A stretch of DNA of 64,000 nucleotides from NCBI RefSeq assembly GCF_011290685.1, contig NZ_JAANYN010000004.1, forward strand, positions 483,881-547,880. Reading direction: 5' to 3'. Source of the DNA: Cyclobacterium plantarum. Its GTDB lineage: Bacteria; Bacteroidota; Bacteroidia; Cytophagales; Cyclobacteriaceae. The notes beneath the pieces are model-generated. The model was not told the origin of the DNA and ran no database searches. It saw only the letters and a program-made list of their open reading frames with translations. Of this stretch, positions 1 through 8,967 are shown piece by piece (the stretch's first letter is position 1; every line of letters starts with the position of its first letter). The translations under genes were made by a program, and so were the position numbers.

Positions 1-305
1 AGGTACTCCTTGTACCTGAGTTCTACAAATTTCCCTCCAGATCTTTCCAGAATTAAGGAAACCGAATCCCCTTCAGCGGCACTGAAACGAAATTCATTGC
101 TTTGAAGAGCTCCGGGATTGGGACTTTGAAAACCATCCTGAACCAGACGGCCCTCCCAGGTCTTGAAAATAAATCCCTTCTTCTCAAAATAATTGAGATT
201 GCCGGCCTTTACGCCTTCAGCAAATACAAAATAATACCTCCACCAAAAAACACCGGCAAGGACAATGACCAACACAACAATAGCAGGGCCAATAAATTTT
301 TTCAT
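1..305 (-). CDS. Small membrane-anchored conserved protein, partial
   Basis: The reading frame on the minus strand starts at an ATG at 305 and runs off the left edge without a stop, so only the first 101 or so residues are visible. It begins MKKFIGPAIVVLVIVLAG, an N-terminal transmembrane helix at about residues 4-20. A soluble part with GVKAGNLNYFEKKGFIFKTW follows. This pattern matches a short protein conserved in Bacteroidota, some members of which I recall being labelled 6-phosphogluconate dehydrogenase without good reason; the sequence shows no dinucleotide-binding site. Function is unknown. It is divergent from lemA, with about 80 bases between the starts. Confidence 0.7.
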   Translation of the reverse strand, partial: MKKFIGPAIVVLVIVLAGVFWWRYYFVFAEGVKAGNLNYFEKKGFIFKTWEGRLVQDGFQSPNPGALQSNEFRFSAAEGDSVSLILERSGGKFVELRYKEY

Positions 306-385
306 AAACTTAAAATTGAATTATAAATATAAGAATAAATCTCAATTTTTGTATATTCAGACTTTAAAGGATAAAACCCCAAACC

Positions 386-949
386 ATGAGCACTACATTA
401 ATCATCATTATTGTTGCCGTCCTAATCGGTATTTTCGTTGTTTCACTTTACAATAAGCTGGTTGCTTATAAAAATAACAGGGAAAATGCCTTTGCTGACA
501 TAGATGTGCAATTAAAACAAAGGCATGACCTGATTCCTCAATTGGTAAGCAGTGTAAAAGGATATATGGAGCACGAAGCAGGTGTTCTGACAAGGGTTAC
601 AGAGGCTAGGTCCAGGGCAATGAAAGCTTCTACCATAGATGGTAAAATTGCTGCCGAGCAGGAATTAGGTGCTGCCCTGCAGGGTTTACAGATTCAGGTT
701 GAAGCCTATCCGGATCTGAAGGCAAACACCAATTTTTTACAACTCCAAAATGAAATATCCGATGTAGAAAATAAACTGGCCGCTGCAAGGAGGTATTTTA
801 ATTCTGCCACCAAAGAATACAATGTGGCCGTACAAAGTTTTCCATCCAACGTCATTGCCGGCATGTTTGGATTTCATACCGAAACCATGTTTGATGTAGG
901 AAATGCCGAACGGGAAAGATTGGACCAGGCACCAGAAATTAAATTTTAG
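386..949 (+). CDS. LemA family protein
   Basis: A 187-residue protein with an N-terminal membrane helix (about residues 3-22) and then the LemA helical-bundle signature, including YNKLVAYKNNRENAFADID and LKQRHDLIPQLVSSVKGYM. Length matches the family (about 185-200). LemA proteins are membrane-anchored four-helix proteins of unclear biochemical role, often encoded beside M48 or HtpX-type proteases. That is the case here: the protease gene starts 8 bases after this stop, so the two are almost certainly cotranscribed. A shared role in envelope protein quality control is inferred from this pairing only. Confidence 0.93.
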   Translation: MSTTLIIIIVAVLIGIFVVSLYNKLVAYKNNRENAFADIDVQLKQRHDLIPQLVSSVKGYMEHEAGVLTRVTEARSRAMKASTIDGKIAAEQELGAALQGLQIQVEAYPDLKANTNFLQLQNEISDVENKLAAARRYFNSATKEYNVAVQSFPSNVIAGMFGFHTETMFDVGNAERERLDQAPEIKF

Positions 950-957
950 TTTACCGA

Positions 958-1893
958 ATGGCAACTTATATCGGGATTCAAACCCAAATCAGGAGAAATA
1001 ACTTTCGGTCTGTTCTGCTTTTGTTGGGTTTTCCCTTGTTAATATTAGCCGCTGTATATGCCTTTCTTTATTTTACCCTTCCTCCGGAAAATTCCAGTGC
1101 GTCGATCAATGGGATTTTCCTGGACACCATTCCGGGGGTATTGATAGCTGTGGCCATTTGGTTTGTGATTGCCTTTTTCTTTCATACCAAAATGATCAGT
1201 GGAGCGGCAGGGTCCAGACCCCTGGAGAGGAAGGAAAATATGCGCGTGTACAATTTGGTAGAAAACCTTTGCATCAGCAAGGGCATGCGTATGCCTAAGG
1301 TAAATATTATAGAGGACCAGGCACTAAATGCCTTTGCAAGTGGGATCAACGAAAAAACCTATACCGTAACCTTGACCAGGGGCATTATTGACAAGCTCAA
1401 CGACGAAGAATTGGAAGGAGTAATTGCTCATGAATTGATGCATATCCGCAATAAGGATGTGAGGCTGTTGATCATTTCCATCATTTTTGTGGGAATCTTT
1501 TCTTTTATTGCTCAGATTCTCTTCCGAAGCATGTTGTACGGTGCAGGCCGCAGAAGGGGTAAAAATGATAATCGGGCCATGTTAATAGCCATGGTGATTG
1601 CTTTCATCGCTTTCCTGTTAAGCATGTTGTTTCGCTTTGCGATTTCCAGGAAAAGGGAATACATGGCCGATAGTGGTGCTGCAGAGATGACCAAAAAACC
1701 CTGGGCACTAGCGGCAGCATTAAAGAAAATCTCCGGGAATTACCGGGTTCAATCGGTTAAAAGTGATGATGTTGCCGAGTTGTTTATTGAAAACCGACCG
1801 GATAAATCATCCGGTATTTTATCAGCTATTACCGGCTTGTTTGCAACTCATCCGCCCATAGAAAAGAGAATTCAGTTTTTGGAACAAATTTAA
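958..1893 (+). CDS. M48 family (HtpX-like) membrane metalloprotease
   Basis: A 311-residue integral membrane protein. Two N-terminal helices (about 18-40 and 56-77) come before the zinc site HELMH at residues 158-162, and two further helices (about 170-190 and 205-225) follow. The third zinc ligand is probably the Glu of EYMADSGA (about residue 234). This is the HtpX/Ste24-like M48 layout. The family degrades misfolded or damaged membrane proteins in a zinc-dependent way, with the catalytic domain facing the cytoplasm. It lies directly after lemA with an 8-base gap, and a DnaJ/CbpM chaperone pair follows about 45 bases downstream, so the whole block looks devoted to proteostasis. Confidence 0.92.
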   Translation: MATYIGIQTQIRRNNFRSVLLLLGFPLLILAAVYAFLYFTLPPENSSASINGIFLDTIPGVLIAVAIWFVIAFFFHTKMISGAAGSRPLERKENMRVYNLVENLCISKGMRMPKVNIIEDQALNAFASGINEKTYTVTLTRGIIDKLNDEELEGVIAHELMHIRNKDVRLLIISIIFVGIFSFIAQILFRSMLYGAGRRRGKNDNRAMLIAMVIAFIAFLLSMLFRFAISRKREYMADSGAAEMTKKPWALAAALKKISGNYRVQSVKSDDVAELFIENRPDKSSGILSAITGLFATHPPIEKRIQFLEQI

Positions 1894-1938
1894 GAGCATT
1901 AATAGGAAACAATAGTCAGCATTAAATGCAAATGGAAA

Positions 1939-2847
1939 ATGGATTTTATTGATTATTACAGCCTACTGGAAGTACCCAAAACGGCCAGTCAGGAAGAAAT
2001 AAAAAAAGCGTATAGAAAGCTGGCCAGGAAGTATCATCCTGATCTTAATCCTGACGATAAGGAAGCGCAAAAAAAATTTCAAGCCCTCAATGAGGCCAAC
2101 GAGGTATTGAGTGATCCCGAAAAAAGAAAGAAATACGACCAATTTGGGAAGGAGTGGAAACATGCGGATGCTTTTCAGCAGGGGGGAGCCCATCAGGGCC
2201 AGAGAAGAGGCAGGTCACAGCAACAATACAGTGCAGAGGATTTTGAACAGGCATTTGGACAGGGGGGATTTTCTGACTTTTTCGAATCACTGTTTGGAGC
2301 GGGTAGTAGCAGGTTAGGCTCCCGGGTCAGGTTTAAAGGTCAGGACTTGCATGCCAGCCTGGAATTACCTCTCCGGGATGTTTTTAAGTCAGATAAACGT
2401 ACACTGGACATCAATGGAAAGAAAATAAGGTTAACCATTCAGGCCGGTGTAGAGGATGGGCAAACCATTAAAATAAAAGGCCATGGGGGAGAAGGAGTGA
2501 ATGGTGGCCCCAGAGGAGACCTTTACATTACTTTTAACATTTTGCCGGATCCCATCTATAAAAGAGAAGGCAAGGATCTGTTTAAAACAGAAAAACTGGA
2601 TTTGTATACGGCTATCCTGGGCGGTGAAACCATCGTTGAAACGTTGACCGGGAAGGTTAAATTGAAAATTCCTCCCGGCACCCAAAATGGTACCAAGGTA
2701 AAATTAAAGGGAAAAGGATTTCCGAAATATAAAGATGAGGGGGTTTTTGGAGATTTATTTTTAACTTATCAAATCGATATTCCAAAAAACCTCAGTGAAG
2801 AAGAAAAACGACTGTTTACCCAACTGGCTAAAATGAAAAAACCATGA
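1939..2847 (+). CDS. cbpA: DnaJ/CbpA-type co-chaperone
   Basis: A 302-residue J-domain protein. The J domain fills residues 4-70 with the HPD motif at 33-35. A Gly/Gln-rich linker (about 75-130) follows, and then two DnaJ C-terminal substrate-binding domains. There is no cysteine-rich zinc finger, which marks it as a CbpA (class B) protein and not DnaJ itself. It would stimulate DnaK ATPase activity and deliver clients. Its stop overlaps the start of the next gene by 4 bases (ATGA), and that gene encodes a CbpM-like modulator, which supports the CbpA assignment. Confidence 0.92.
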   Translation: MDFIDYYSLLEVPKTASQEEIKKAYRKLARKYHPDLNPDDKEAQKKFQALNEANEVLSDPEKRKKYDQFGKEWKHADAFQQGGAHQGQRRGRSQQQYSAEDFEQAFGQGGFSDFFESLFGAGSSRLGSRVRFKGQDLHASLELPLRDVFKSDKRTLDINGKKIRLTIQAGVEDGQTIKIKGHGGEGVNGGPRGDLYITFNILPDPIYKREGKDLFKTEKLDLYTAILGGETIVETLTGKVKLKIPPGTQNGTKVKLKGKGFPKYKDEGVFGDLFLTYQIDIPKNLSEEEKRLFTQLAKMKKP

Positions 2848-3140
2848 TTAACCCAGATGAATCCTATATTCCCATTGACTTATTTTGTGAAAACTGTGGG
2901 GTGGAAATTTCATTCGTACACCAACTTTCCGAGTATGGTTTGTGTGAAATCGTTATTTTGGAAGAGAAAAGCTATATTCTTACGGATCAGGTAGCTGAAT
3001 TGGAAAGATTATCCCGGCTTCATTATGAAATGGAAATCAATATAGAGGGCCTCCATGCCATTGTCCACTTACAGGAAAAAATCAAAAACTTACAGGAAGA
3101 AGTGGCTATCCTCAATAGGAAACTGTACAGGCACCAATAA
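2844..3140 (+). CDS. cbpM: CbpM-like chaperone modulator
   Basis: A 98-residue protein with the CbpM/MerR-like layout. The N-terminal part (about residues 10-55) contains [20 protein letters not shown], a winged-helix-like segment. A coiled-coil C terminus (about 62-96) contains [19 protein letters not shown]. CbpM proteins bind the J domain of CbpA and block its action on DnaK. Translational coupling to the J-domain gene through a 4-base overlap matches the cbpA-cbpM operon of other bacteria. Sequence similarity to the enterobacterial protein is weak by eye, so the assignment leans on context. Confidence 0.8.
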   Translation: MINPDESYIPIDLFCENCGVEISFVHQLSEYGLCEIVILEEKSYILTDQVAELERLSRLHYEMEINIEGLHAIVHLQEKIKNLQEEVAILNRKLYRHQ

Positions 3141-3153
3141 ATAAGGGAAAAAG

Positions 3154-3228
3154 TAGGTCGTACCAGGCTCGAACTGGTGACCTCTGCCCTGTCAAGGCAG
3201 CGCTCTGAACCAACTGAGCTAACGACCT
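3154..3228 (-). tRNA. tRNA-Val (anticodon GAC)
   Basis: The reverse complement folds as a complete cloverleaf. The acceptor pairs AGGTCGT with ACGACCT and has an A discriminator. The D stem is GCTC/GAGC, the anticodon stem CTGCC/GGCAG with loop TTGACAG (anticodon GAC, reading GUC and GUU), and the T arm ACCAG-TTCGAGC-CTGGT. The 3' CCA is not encoded. It lies convergently about 13 bases after the cbpM stop. Confidence 0.96.
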
Positions 3229-4207
3229 GGTTCTTGCCTGCAATATTACAGGATTAAGGTGGAATAGGCAACATTAAGATTCCAAAATTATCAAATACCG
3301 TTAAAAATGCGAGGGGCTGAGTATTCCACCTATCAGGTACGGTTGTATTCCCGGAGTTTTCTTTAAGTATTTATCATTCCACCAAAGCCCAAAATTGGAA
3401 AGCAGCAGTGGTGAATCCGTTATGGGAATCTTTTCAATATAAGATGTTCTATTTATGAGTTAGTGCAAGCTAATGGATCCACCCAGACAATCTCCCGGTT
3501 TGAAATTTCCACCTTACAAACCCTGCCTGTGGTTGGGATTTCCTAAGGTTTCGAAAATCAAATCAGCATTGAGGAGATGGCTGGTATGCTGACGTCTATT
3601 TAGCCGGGGTTTTGAGATTTTAAAATTTCAAACAGATTTAAACTATTATTTACTGTATACCAGGTTATTTTAAACCGCTTTTTGAATAACTGTCGGTTTA
3701 CCTTAAAACAATTACTTAAATATTTACCACTAAATTTAATTCAATCTTCCTGAATAGAATTTAAATAAATTGAATTTAGGTCAAATTTAAGCACTTTTGC
3801 GACAAGTACAAATCGATATCAGGTAGCAACCTCTGAGCGTCAATGGCCAATTATTTTTTTCTTGCCTAAGGGACTTTGAAAAAATCAACCGATGGGTCCC
3901 GTTTATTGACCAATAAAAGACCAAATAAACCACTCAGTAATAATGAAAATTTAAAGTTATTATAATCATATTTTAATCTTTATAATTACTTTCTTCTTAA
4001 TTCAAAAACAACAATATTTTTCATTAAATTATTGTTCGTCCAAATAAAATACCATACATTTAATGGTAAAAACTTAAAATACTCTTAATTAACTACTATT
4101 TCAATTAATAGTTTTATAGTACCTTGAATCAGGTTATTCTCCTAATTTAATTTCTGTTAAGCATTGAATGGAGGTTGAATTGCAATTGGTGTCTCGTTCC
4201 GAAAAAA
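3229..4207. other. Long AT-rich intergenic region
   Basis: About 980 bases without a supported gene. The left part (about 3300-3650) has mixed composition and may be decayed coding sequence, but I recognise nothing. The right part (about 3700-4200) is very AT-rich and should contain the promoter of the ECF sigma factor gene. A weak match to the Bacteroidota -7 element (TACCTTGA) occurs near 4121, with no convincing -33 partner. The phrase CAGGTTATT recurs near 3661, 4132 and 4866, without a clear role. Confidence 0.5.
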
Positions 4208-4798
4208 ATGAATCAAACAAAAAATAATTCAGAATTATTCATCCTCATTGCCGAAGGAAATAAAAAAGCCTTTGATGATTTTTTTGAACTTTATTATAAA
4301 AAACTGGTCAACTTCTCAAAATTTATGTTAGAGGATAAAGGCATGTCTGAAGATGTTGTTTCAGAGGTATTAACCAATTTATTAATTGATAAAGAGCGGG
4401 TTTTCAGGATGAAAAATTTTGAAGCCTATCTTTATACCGCTGTTAAGAATAAATCTCTCACAAAGATTGATAAACACAGAAGGGAATTAAGGATTGAGTG
4501 TGGTGATGAGGATAAAAATCATTTTATTTATTCCATTACCCCCCATCAATTGTTGGAAGAACAGGAATTGAATCATCTAATTCAATCACTGGTAGATAAT
4601 CTGCCTAGAAAGAGGAAAATGGTATTTCAATTGATTAAAGATGATGAGTTGACCTACCGACAGGTTGGCGAGATTATGGAAATTTCAGAGCGGACCGTGG
4701 AAGTGCATTTAAAGCTTGCCATCAGGAGTTTTAGAGAAAAAATTAGTCTTTATCTTGATAGAAAGATGGAGAATAAAAAACATTCCAAAATATCTTAG
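4208..4798 (+). CDS. ECF-type RNA polymerase sigma factor
   Basis: About 196 residues from the ATG at 4208; an upstream in-frame extension to 4175 has a weaker start. Region 2 lies around residues 15-80 (AFDDFFELYYKKLVNFSKF and the following helix) and region 4 around 125-185, with the helix-turn-helix LTYRQVGEIMEISERTVEVH. This is the Bacteroidota ECF family that works with FecR-like anti-sigma factors and STN-bearing SusC receptors. No FecR gene follows directly. The nearest one is at 11631, after three cytochrome/DUF1501-type genes, and a SusC with an STN domain follows that. I infer that this factor controls the whole 4.2-21.7 kb locus. Confidence 0.9.
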   Translation: MNQTKNNSELFILIAEGNKKAFDDFFELYYKKLVNFSKFMLEDKGMSEDVVSEVLTNLLIDKERVFRMKNFEAYLYTAVKNKSLTKIDKHRRELRIECGDEDKNHFIYSITPHQLLEEQELNHLIQSLVDNLPRKRKMVFQLIKDDELTYRQVGEIMEISERTVEVHLKLAIRSFREKISLYLDRKMENKKHSKIS

Positions 4799-5186
4799 TG
4801 TAGAAAATTCCTGAATATTTTTAACCTCATGTAGTCTGGTACCAACCAGTAAGTTCAAAAGAACCAGGTTATTTTCCTCATTGTAACTTTGAAACCTTAT
4901 ATTCTAACAAAAAATTATTTATGTTAGTGTGATTTCGATTTATTATTACGGTTCCTGCCTTCACTTCAAAAATTTATTTTTATTTTGGTAAATATTACGG
5001 GTTTTTCCATTTTCATTGGTCATATCAATACAAAGAATAATTTCATGGCTTTTCAGATTCAACATTTGAATTCTCAAAGGGAGGTCAATTAGATTGATAT
5101 TGGATAAAGGGAATAATTTTCAATTATATCGGGCTGATTTCGTTTCTAATTGTTTTGAATTGAAATTGGCAATTAATTATACGGCT
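4799..5186. other. Intergenic region before first DUF1553 gene
   Basis: About 390 bases, AT-rich, with no supported gene. A reading frame extends upstream of the DUF1553 gene from a TTG at 5094, but the encoded residues are not signal-peptide-like, so I treat this stretch as the leader and promoter region of that gene. Confidence 0.5.
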
Positions 5187-7505
5187 ATGTTTAAACGAAT
5201 TTATGGTTTTGGTTTTATTATCACAGCCCTGGCCTTTCAGGCATGTGATAAACAAGAGACCGCCGTGATTGGAAATTACTCTAACCAACTGCCGGATGAG
5301 GTTAGCTATAACTTTCATGTCAGACCTATACTATCGGACAACTGTTTTGCCTGTCATGGACCTGATGCCAATAAGAGGGAAGCTAATTTAAGGCTGGATA
5401 TCGAAGAAGAAGCCTTTAGGTCTCTGGAAAAAACACCCGATGCCCATGCCCTTGTGCCTGGAAATCCCCTTGCTTCTGAAGTATATAATCGAGTGGTTTC
5501 TGATGATCCATCAATAAAAATGCCTCCACCTGATTCCAATTTAAAGCTTTCAGATTTTGAGATCAGCATGATCAAAAAATGGATCAGCCAGGGAGCGGAA
5601 TATGAACCGCATTGGTCTTTTTTACCTCCTGAGAAAGTTAAAATCCCTAAGGTAAATCACAATGATTGGGCTAATAACGAGATCGATTATTTCATCCTTA
5701 AAAAGCTGGAGGAAAAAGGTTTTAAACCCAATGAAGAAGCGGACAAGGAAAGCTTATTAAAAAGACTGAGTTTTGATTTGACTGGTTTGCCTCCAACTTT
5801 GGAAATGATGGATGATTTTTTGGAAGACCAAAGTGAGGACGCATATTCGAATTGGGTAGACCGATTGCTTTCCAGCCAGGCTTATGGGGAAAAAATGGCG
5901 GTTTATTGGATGGATATCGCAAGGTTTGCGGATTCCCATGGCTTTCAGGATGACAGTTATAGAAGCCAATGGCCATGGAGAGACTGGGTGATTCATGCTT
6001 TTAATGAAAACATGCCTTATGATCAATTCATTACCTGGCAACTGGCTGGAGACTTACTTCCCGATCCAACGAAAGAGCAGTTATTGGCTACGGGATTTAA
6101 CCGAAACCATAAAATTACCGAAGAAGGGGGAATAGTGGATGAAGAATATAGGGTCATGTACGTTACTGATAGAACCAATACCTTCGGGAAAGCACTGATC
6201 GGAATCACCATGGAATGTGCAGGCTGCCACGATCATAAATATGATCCGGTTTCCCAAAAGGAATATTATCAGCTCTATTCATTTTTTAATAATATTAGGG
6301 AGAAAGGTATTGAGTCCGTCGTGGGAGGACCTGAGACATATGCGAAACGCCCATTTATGGAGATTACAGATGAAGATGTTAATGCTATACTTGGATTTAT
6401 AAACAAACCGGATACCAGCCAATTGATCGTATCCATCATGGGGGAATTAGATTCTGCCCGTACGTCCTACGTGCTGGAGCGAGGGTCTTATGAAGCGCAT
6501 GGGGAAACAGTGACGCCAGGCACGCCCGAATCAATATTGGCTTTTAATCCGGAATTTGAACGAAACAGATTAGGGTTGGCCAAATGGTTATTTGATCAAA
6601 AAAACCCCTTAACGGCCAGGGTATTTGTCAATCAAATATGGCAGGAAATTTTTGGAAAGGGCATTGTGGCCACCCCAGGTGATTTTGGAATGCAGGGGGA
6701 ACTTCCCAGTCATCCCGAGTTATTGGATTGGTTGGCCTTGGATTTTATGGAAAACGGTTGGGACATCAAGCGTCTGGTTAGGCAGATGGTAACTTCCGCT
6801 ACCTATAAACAATCTGCCGTAATTGATGATGAAAAAATGGAACATGATCCTGAAAATATTTTCCTTAGCCGTGCACCACGATATAGGTTAAAGGCAGAAT
6901 TTGTTCGTGATTTGATTTTGTCAAGCAGTGGTCTATTAGATGCTACCCTGGGAGGACCAAGTGTAAAACCCTATCAGCCTTCCGGGCTGTGGGAGGGAGC
7001 TACATCTGGCAGGGGTATCTTATCGGTGTACAAACAGGATCATGGTAAGGACCTTTACCGAAGAGGGCTGTACAATTTTATCAAGCGGACAGTACCTCCT
7101 CCCGCCATGACGCTTTTTGATGCCAGCAACCGCGACCAATGCGAAGTGGAGAGGTTGATTACCAATACTCCGTTACAGGCATTGGTAATGTTAAATGATC
7201 CAACCATGTTGGAGGCATCCAGAGTATTGGCCGGGAAATTACTAAAGGAAAATACGACGGCGGAGCAGAACATTATGAAAGCCTTTCGAATGATTGTTTG
7301 CAGGTTCCCGGAACAACGGGAAATGGAGGTATTGATAAAATACCATCGCGGACAATTGAACACCATGTTAAATGAAAATGCGAAAGCTTTGTTAAATGTG
7401 GGAGAGTATCCCTTTGAAGAGGATTTAGACCCCGTGGAATGGGCCTCGCTAATGCAGGTTATTTCCACCATTTATAATTTAGAAGAGACCATTTCCAAAA
7501 CTTGA
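5187..7505 (+). CDS. DUF1549/DUF1553 c-type cytochrome lipoprotein (copy 1)
   Basis: About 772 residues from the ATG at 5187, chosen because it gives a lipoprotein signal peptide with lipobox AFQAC (Cys20). Order of domains: a Planctomycete-type cytochrome c domain with CFACH at 53-57; DUF1549 (about 155-360) with a second CXXCH, CAGCH at about 344-348; and DUF1553 (about 450-740), recognisable by GLAKWLFD, NPLTARVFVN and GELPSHPELLDWLA. Such proteins are abundant in Planctomycetes and some Bacteroidota; their chemistry is unknown, but the haem motifs point to redox activity outside the cytoplasm. The DUF1501 gene follows after 1 base, the usual pairing. It is a clear paralogue of the gene at 17891. 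Confidence 0.92.
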   Translation: MFKRIYGFGFIITALAFQACDKQETAVIGNYSNQLPDEVSYNFHVRPILSDNCFACHGPDANKREANLRLDIEEEAFRSLEKTPDAHALVPGNPLASEVYNRVVSDDPSIKMPPPDSNLKLSDFEISMIKKWISQGAEYEPHWSFLPPEKVKIPKVNHNDWANNEIDYFILKKLEEKGFKPNEEADKESLLKRLSFDLTGLPPTLEMMDDFLEDQSEDAYSNWVDRLLSSQAYGEKMAVYWMDIARFADSHGFQDDSYRSQWPWRDWVIHAFNENMPYDQFITWQLAGDLLPDPTKEQLLATGFNRNHKITEEGGIVDEEYRVMYVTDRTNTFGKALIGITMECAGCHDHKYDPVSQKEYYQLYSFFNNIREKGIESVVGGPETYAKRPFMEITDEDVNAILGFINKPDTSQLIVSIMGELDSARTSYVLERGSYEAHGETVTPGTPESILAFNPEFERNRLGLAKWLFDQKNPLTARVFVNQIWQEIFGKGIVATPGDFGMQGELPSHPELLDWLALDFMENGWDIKRLVRQMVTSATYKQSAVIDDEKMEHDPENIFLSRAPRYRLKAEFVRDLILSSSGLLDATLGGPSVKPYQPSGLWEGATSGRGILSVYKQDHGKDLYRRGLYNFIKRTVPPPAMTLFDASNRDQCEVERLITNTPLQALVMLNDPTMLEASRVLAGKLLKENTTAEQNIMKAFRMIVCRFPEQREMEVLIKYHRGQLNTMLNENAKALLNVGEYPFEEDLDPVEWASLMQVISTIYNLEETISKT

Positions 7506-7506
7506 T

Positions 7507-8961
7507 ATGGATAAAAATATAATTGAGCACCACCTGAATTTGAACCGGAGAAAATTCCTGTCTACAATGAGTTTGGGGCTGGGGAGTGTAGCTTTGGGAT
7601 CATTATTGATGCCTGACCTGTTTAAAGGAAATGGTCAAATGGAAGGAGAACTTGCTGCAGCCATACCGGATTTTGCCCCTAAGGCAAAACGAGTAATTTA
7701 TCTTTTTCAGAATGGGGCTCCCTCTCAATTGGAATCCTTTGACTACAAACCGAAATTAAAAGAAATGGTGGGTCAGGATTTGCCGGAATCGATAAGGGGT
7801 GGTCAGCGGCTAACAGGCATGACTGCCAACCAGTCTTCATTTCCTTTAGTAGGGTCATTTTCAGGATTTAATCAGTACGGAGAATCCGGAGCATGGATCA
7901 GTGATTTGTTTCCCTATACCTCAAAAATTGTCGATGATATTTGTATTGTGAGGTCCTTGCATACCGAAGCCATCAACCACGACCCCGCCCTGACTTTTTT
8001 TCAAACAGGGGCACAGCAGGGAAACCGACCCAGTATGGGTGCCTGGCTGAGTTACGGACTGGGCAGCGAAAACAAAAACCTTCCCGCTTTTACCGTTTTG
8101 CTTTCCCGGGGAATTGGGAACGGCCAGGGTGTTTATTCTAAATTGTGGACCAATGGATTTTTGGATTCGGTACATCAGGGCGTACAGTTCAGCAGCGGGG
8201 AAGACCCGGTATTGTACCTTCGTGACCCAAAAGGAATGAGCAGGGTGGAACGACGAAAAATATTGGATAATCTGGCTGAGCTAAATCATATGTCCTATGA
8301 AAAGTTTGGAGACCCGGAAATAAGTGCTAAGATCCAGCAATATGAAATGGCCTACCGGATGCAAACTACCGTGCCGGACATTATGGACCTTTCCAAGGAA
8401 CCGGATAGCGTAATCAAGCTGTACGGGCCGGATTGTCTGGTACCCGGAACTTATGCTGCCAATTGCCTATTGGCAAGAAAGCTTTCTGAAAGTGGGGTTA
8501 GGTTTGTACAACTTTATCATCAGGGATGGGATCAGCACGGCAACCTGCCCTATGAAATTACCCGCCAGGCCAAGGATGTTGACCAAGCTTCTGCAGCATT
8601 GGTGACAGACCTTAAGCAGCGGGGTCTGCTGGACGAAACCTTGGTCATATGGGGTGGAGAATTTGGCAGGACCAACTATAGTCAGGGAAAACTGACCAAA
8701 GACAACTATGGTAGGGATCACCATCCCAGGTGCTTTAGCATTTGGATGGCTGGCGGGGGTATCAAGCCTGGAACAGTCTATGGCGAAACGGACGAATTGG
8801 GGTACAATGTCATTAAGAACCCAGTCCATGTTCATGACTTCCAGGCAACGGTACTCAATCAACTTGGACTCGATCACGAAAAGCTGATTTACAAGCATTT
8901 GGGTAGAAGGTTTAGGCTTACTGATGTATCTGGGAAAGTTGTTAAAGACATATTGGTATAA
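7507..8961 (+). CDS. DUF1501 protein, Tat-exported (copy 1)
   Basis: A 484-residue protein. It begins with a twin-arginine signal, NRRKFLSTMSLGLGS (Arg14-Arg15), followed by a hydrophobic stretch, so it should be exported folded. The rest matches DUF1501, which has an alkaline phosphatase/sulfatase-like fold: AKRVIYLFQNGAPSQLE near 57-75, HTEAINHDPALTFFQTG near 155-172, and WGGEFGRTNYSQG with GRDHHPRCFSIWMAGGG in the C-terminal third. The actual reaction is unknown. It is translationally close to the DUF1553 gene upstream and a membrane cytochrome gene downstream (6 bases), so the three form an operon. It is nearly the twin of the protein at 20238. Confidence 0.93.
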   Translation: MDKNIIEHHLNLNRRKFLSTMSLGLGSVALGSLLMPDLFKGNGQMEGELAAAIPDFAPKAKRVIYLFQNGAPSQLESFDYKPKLKEMVGQDLPESIRGGQRLTGMTANQSSFPLVGSFSGFNQYGESGAWISDLFPYTSKIVDDICIVRSLHTEAINHDPALTFFQTGAQQGNRPSMGAWLSYGLGSENKNLPAFTVLLSRGIGNGQGVYSKLWTNGFLDSVHQGVQFSSGEDPVLYLRDPKGMSRVERRKILDNLAELNHMSYEKFGDPEISAKIQQYEMAYRMQTTVPDIMDLSKEPDSVIKLYGPDCLVPGTYAANCLLARKLSESGVRFVQLYHQGWDQHGNLPYEITRQAKDVDQASAALVTDLKQRGLLDETLVIWGGEFGRTNYSQGKLTKDNYGRDHHPRCFSIWMAGGGIKPGTVYGETDELGYNVIKNPVHVHDFQATVLNQLGLDHEKLIYKHLGRRFRLTDVSGKVVKDILV

Positions 8962-8967
8962 CCGGCA

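Noticed and set aside
3300..3650. Mixed-composition stretch as a degraded gene
   Set aside because: No frame gives a recognisable protein, and no start or ribosome binding site is visible.
5187..8961. DUF1501 and DUF1553 proteins as sulfatases
   Set aside because: DUF1501 is related in fold, but the sulfatase CxPxR maturation motif is absent from both copies.
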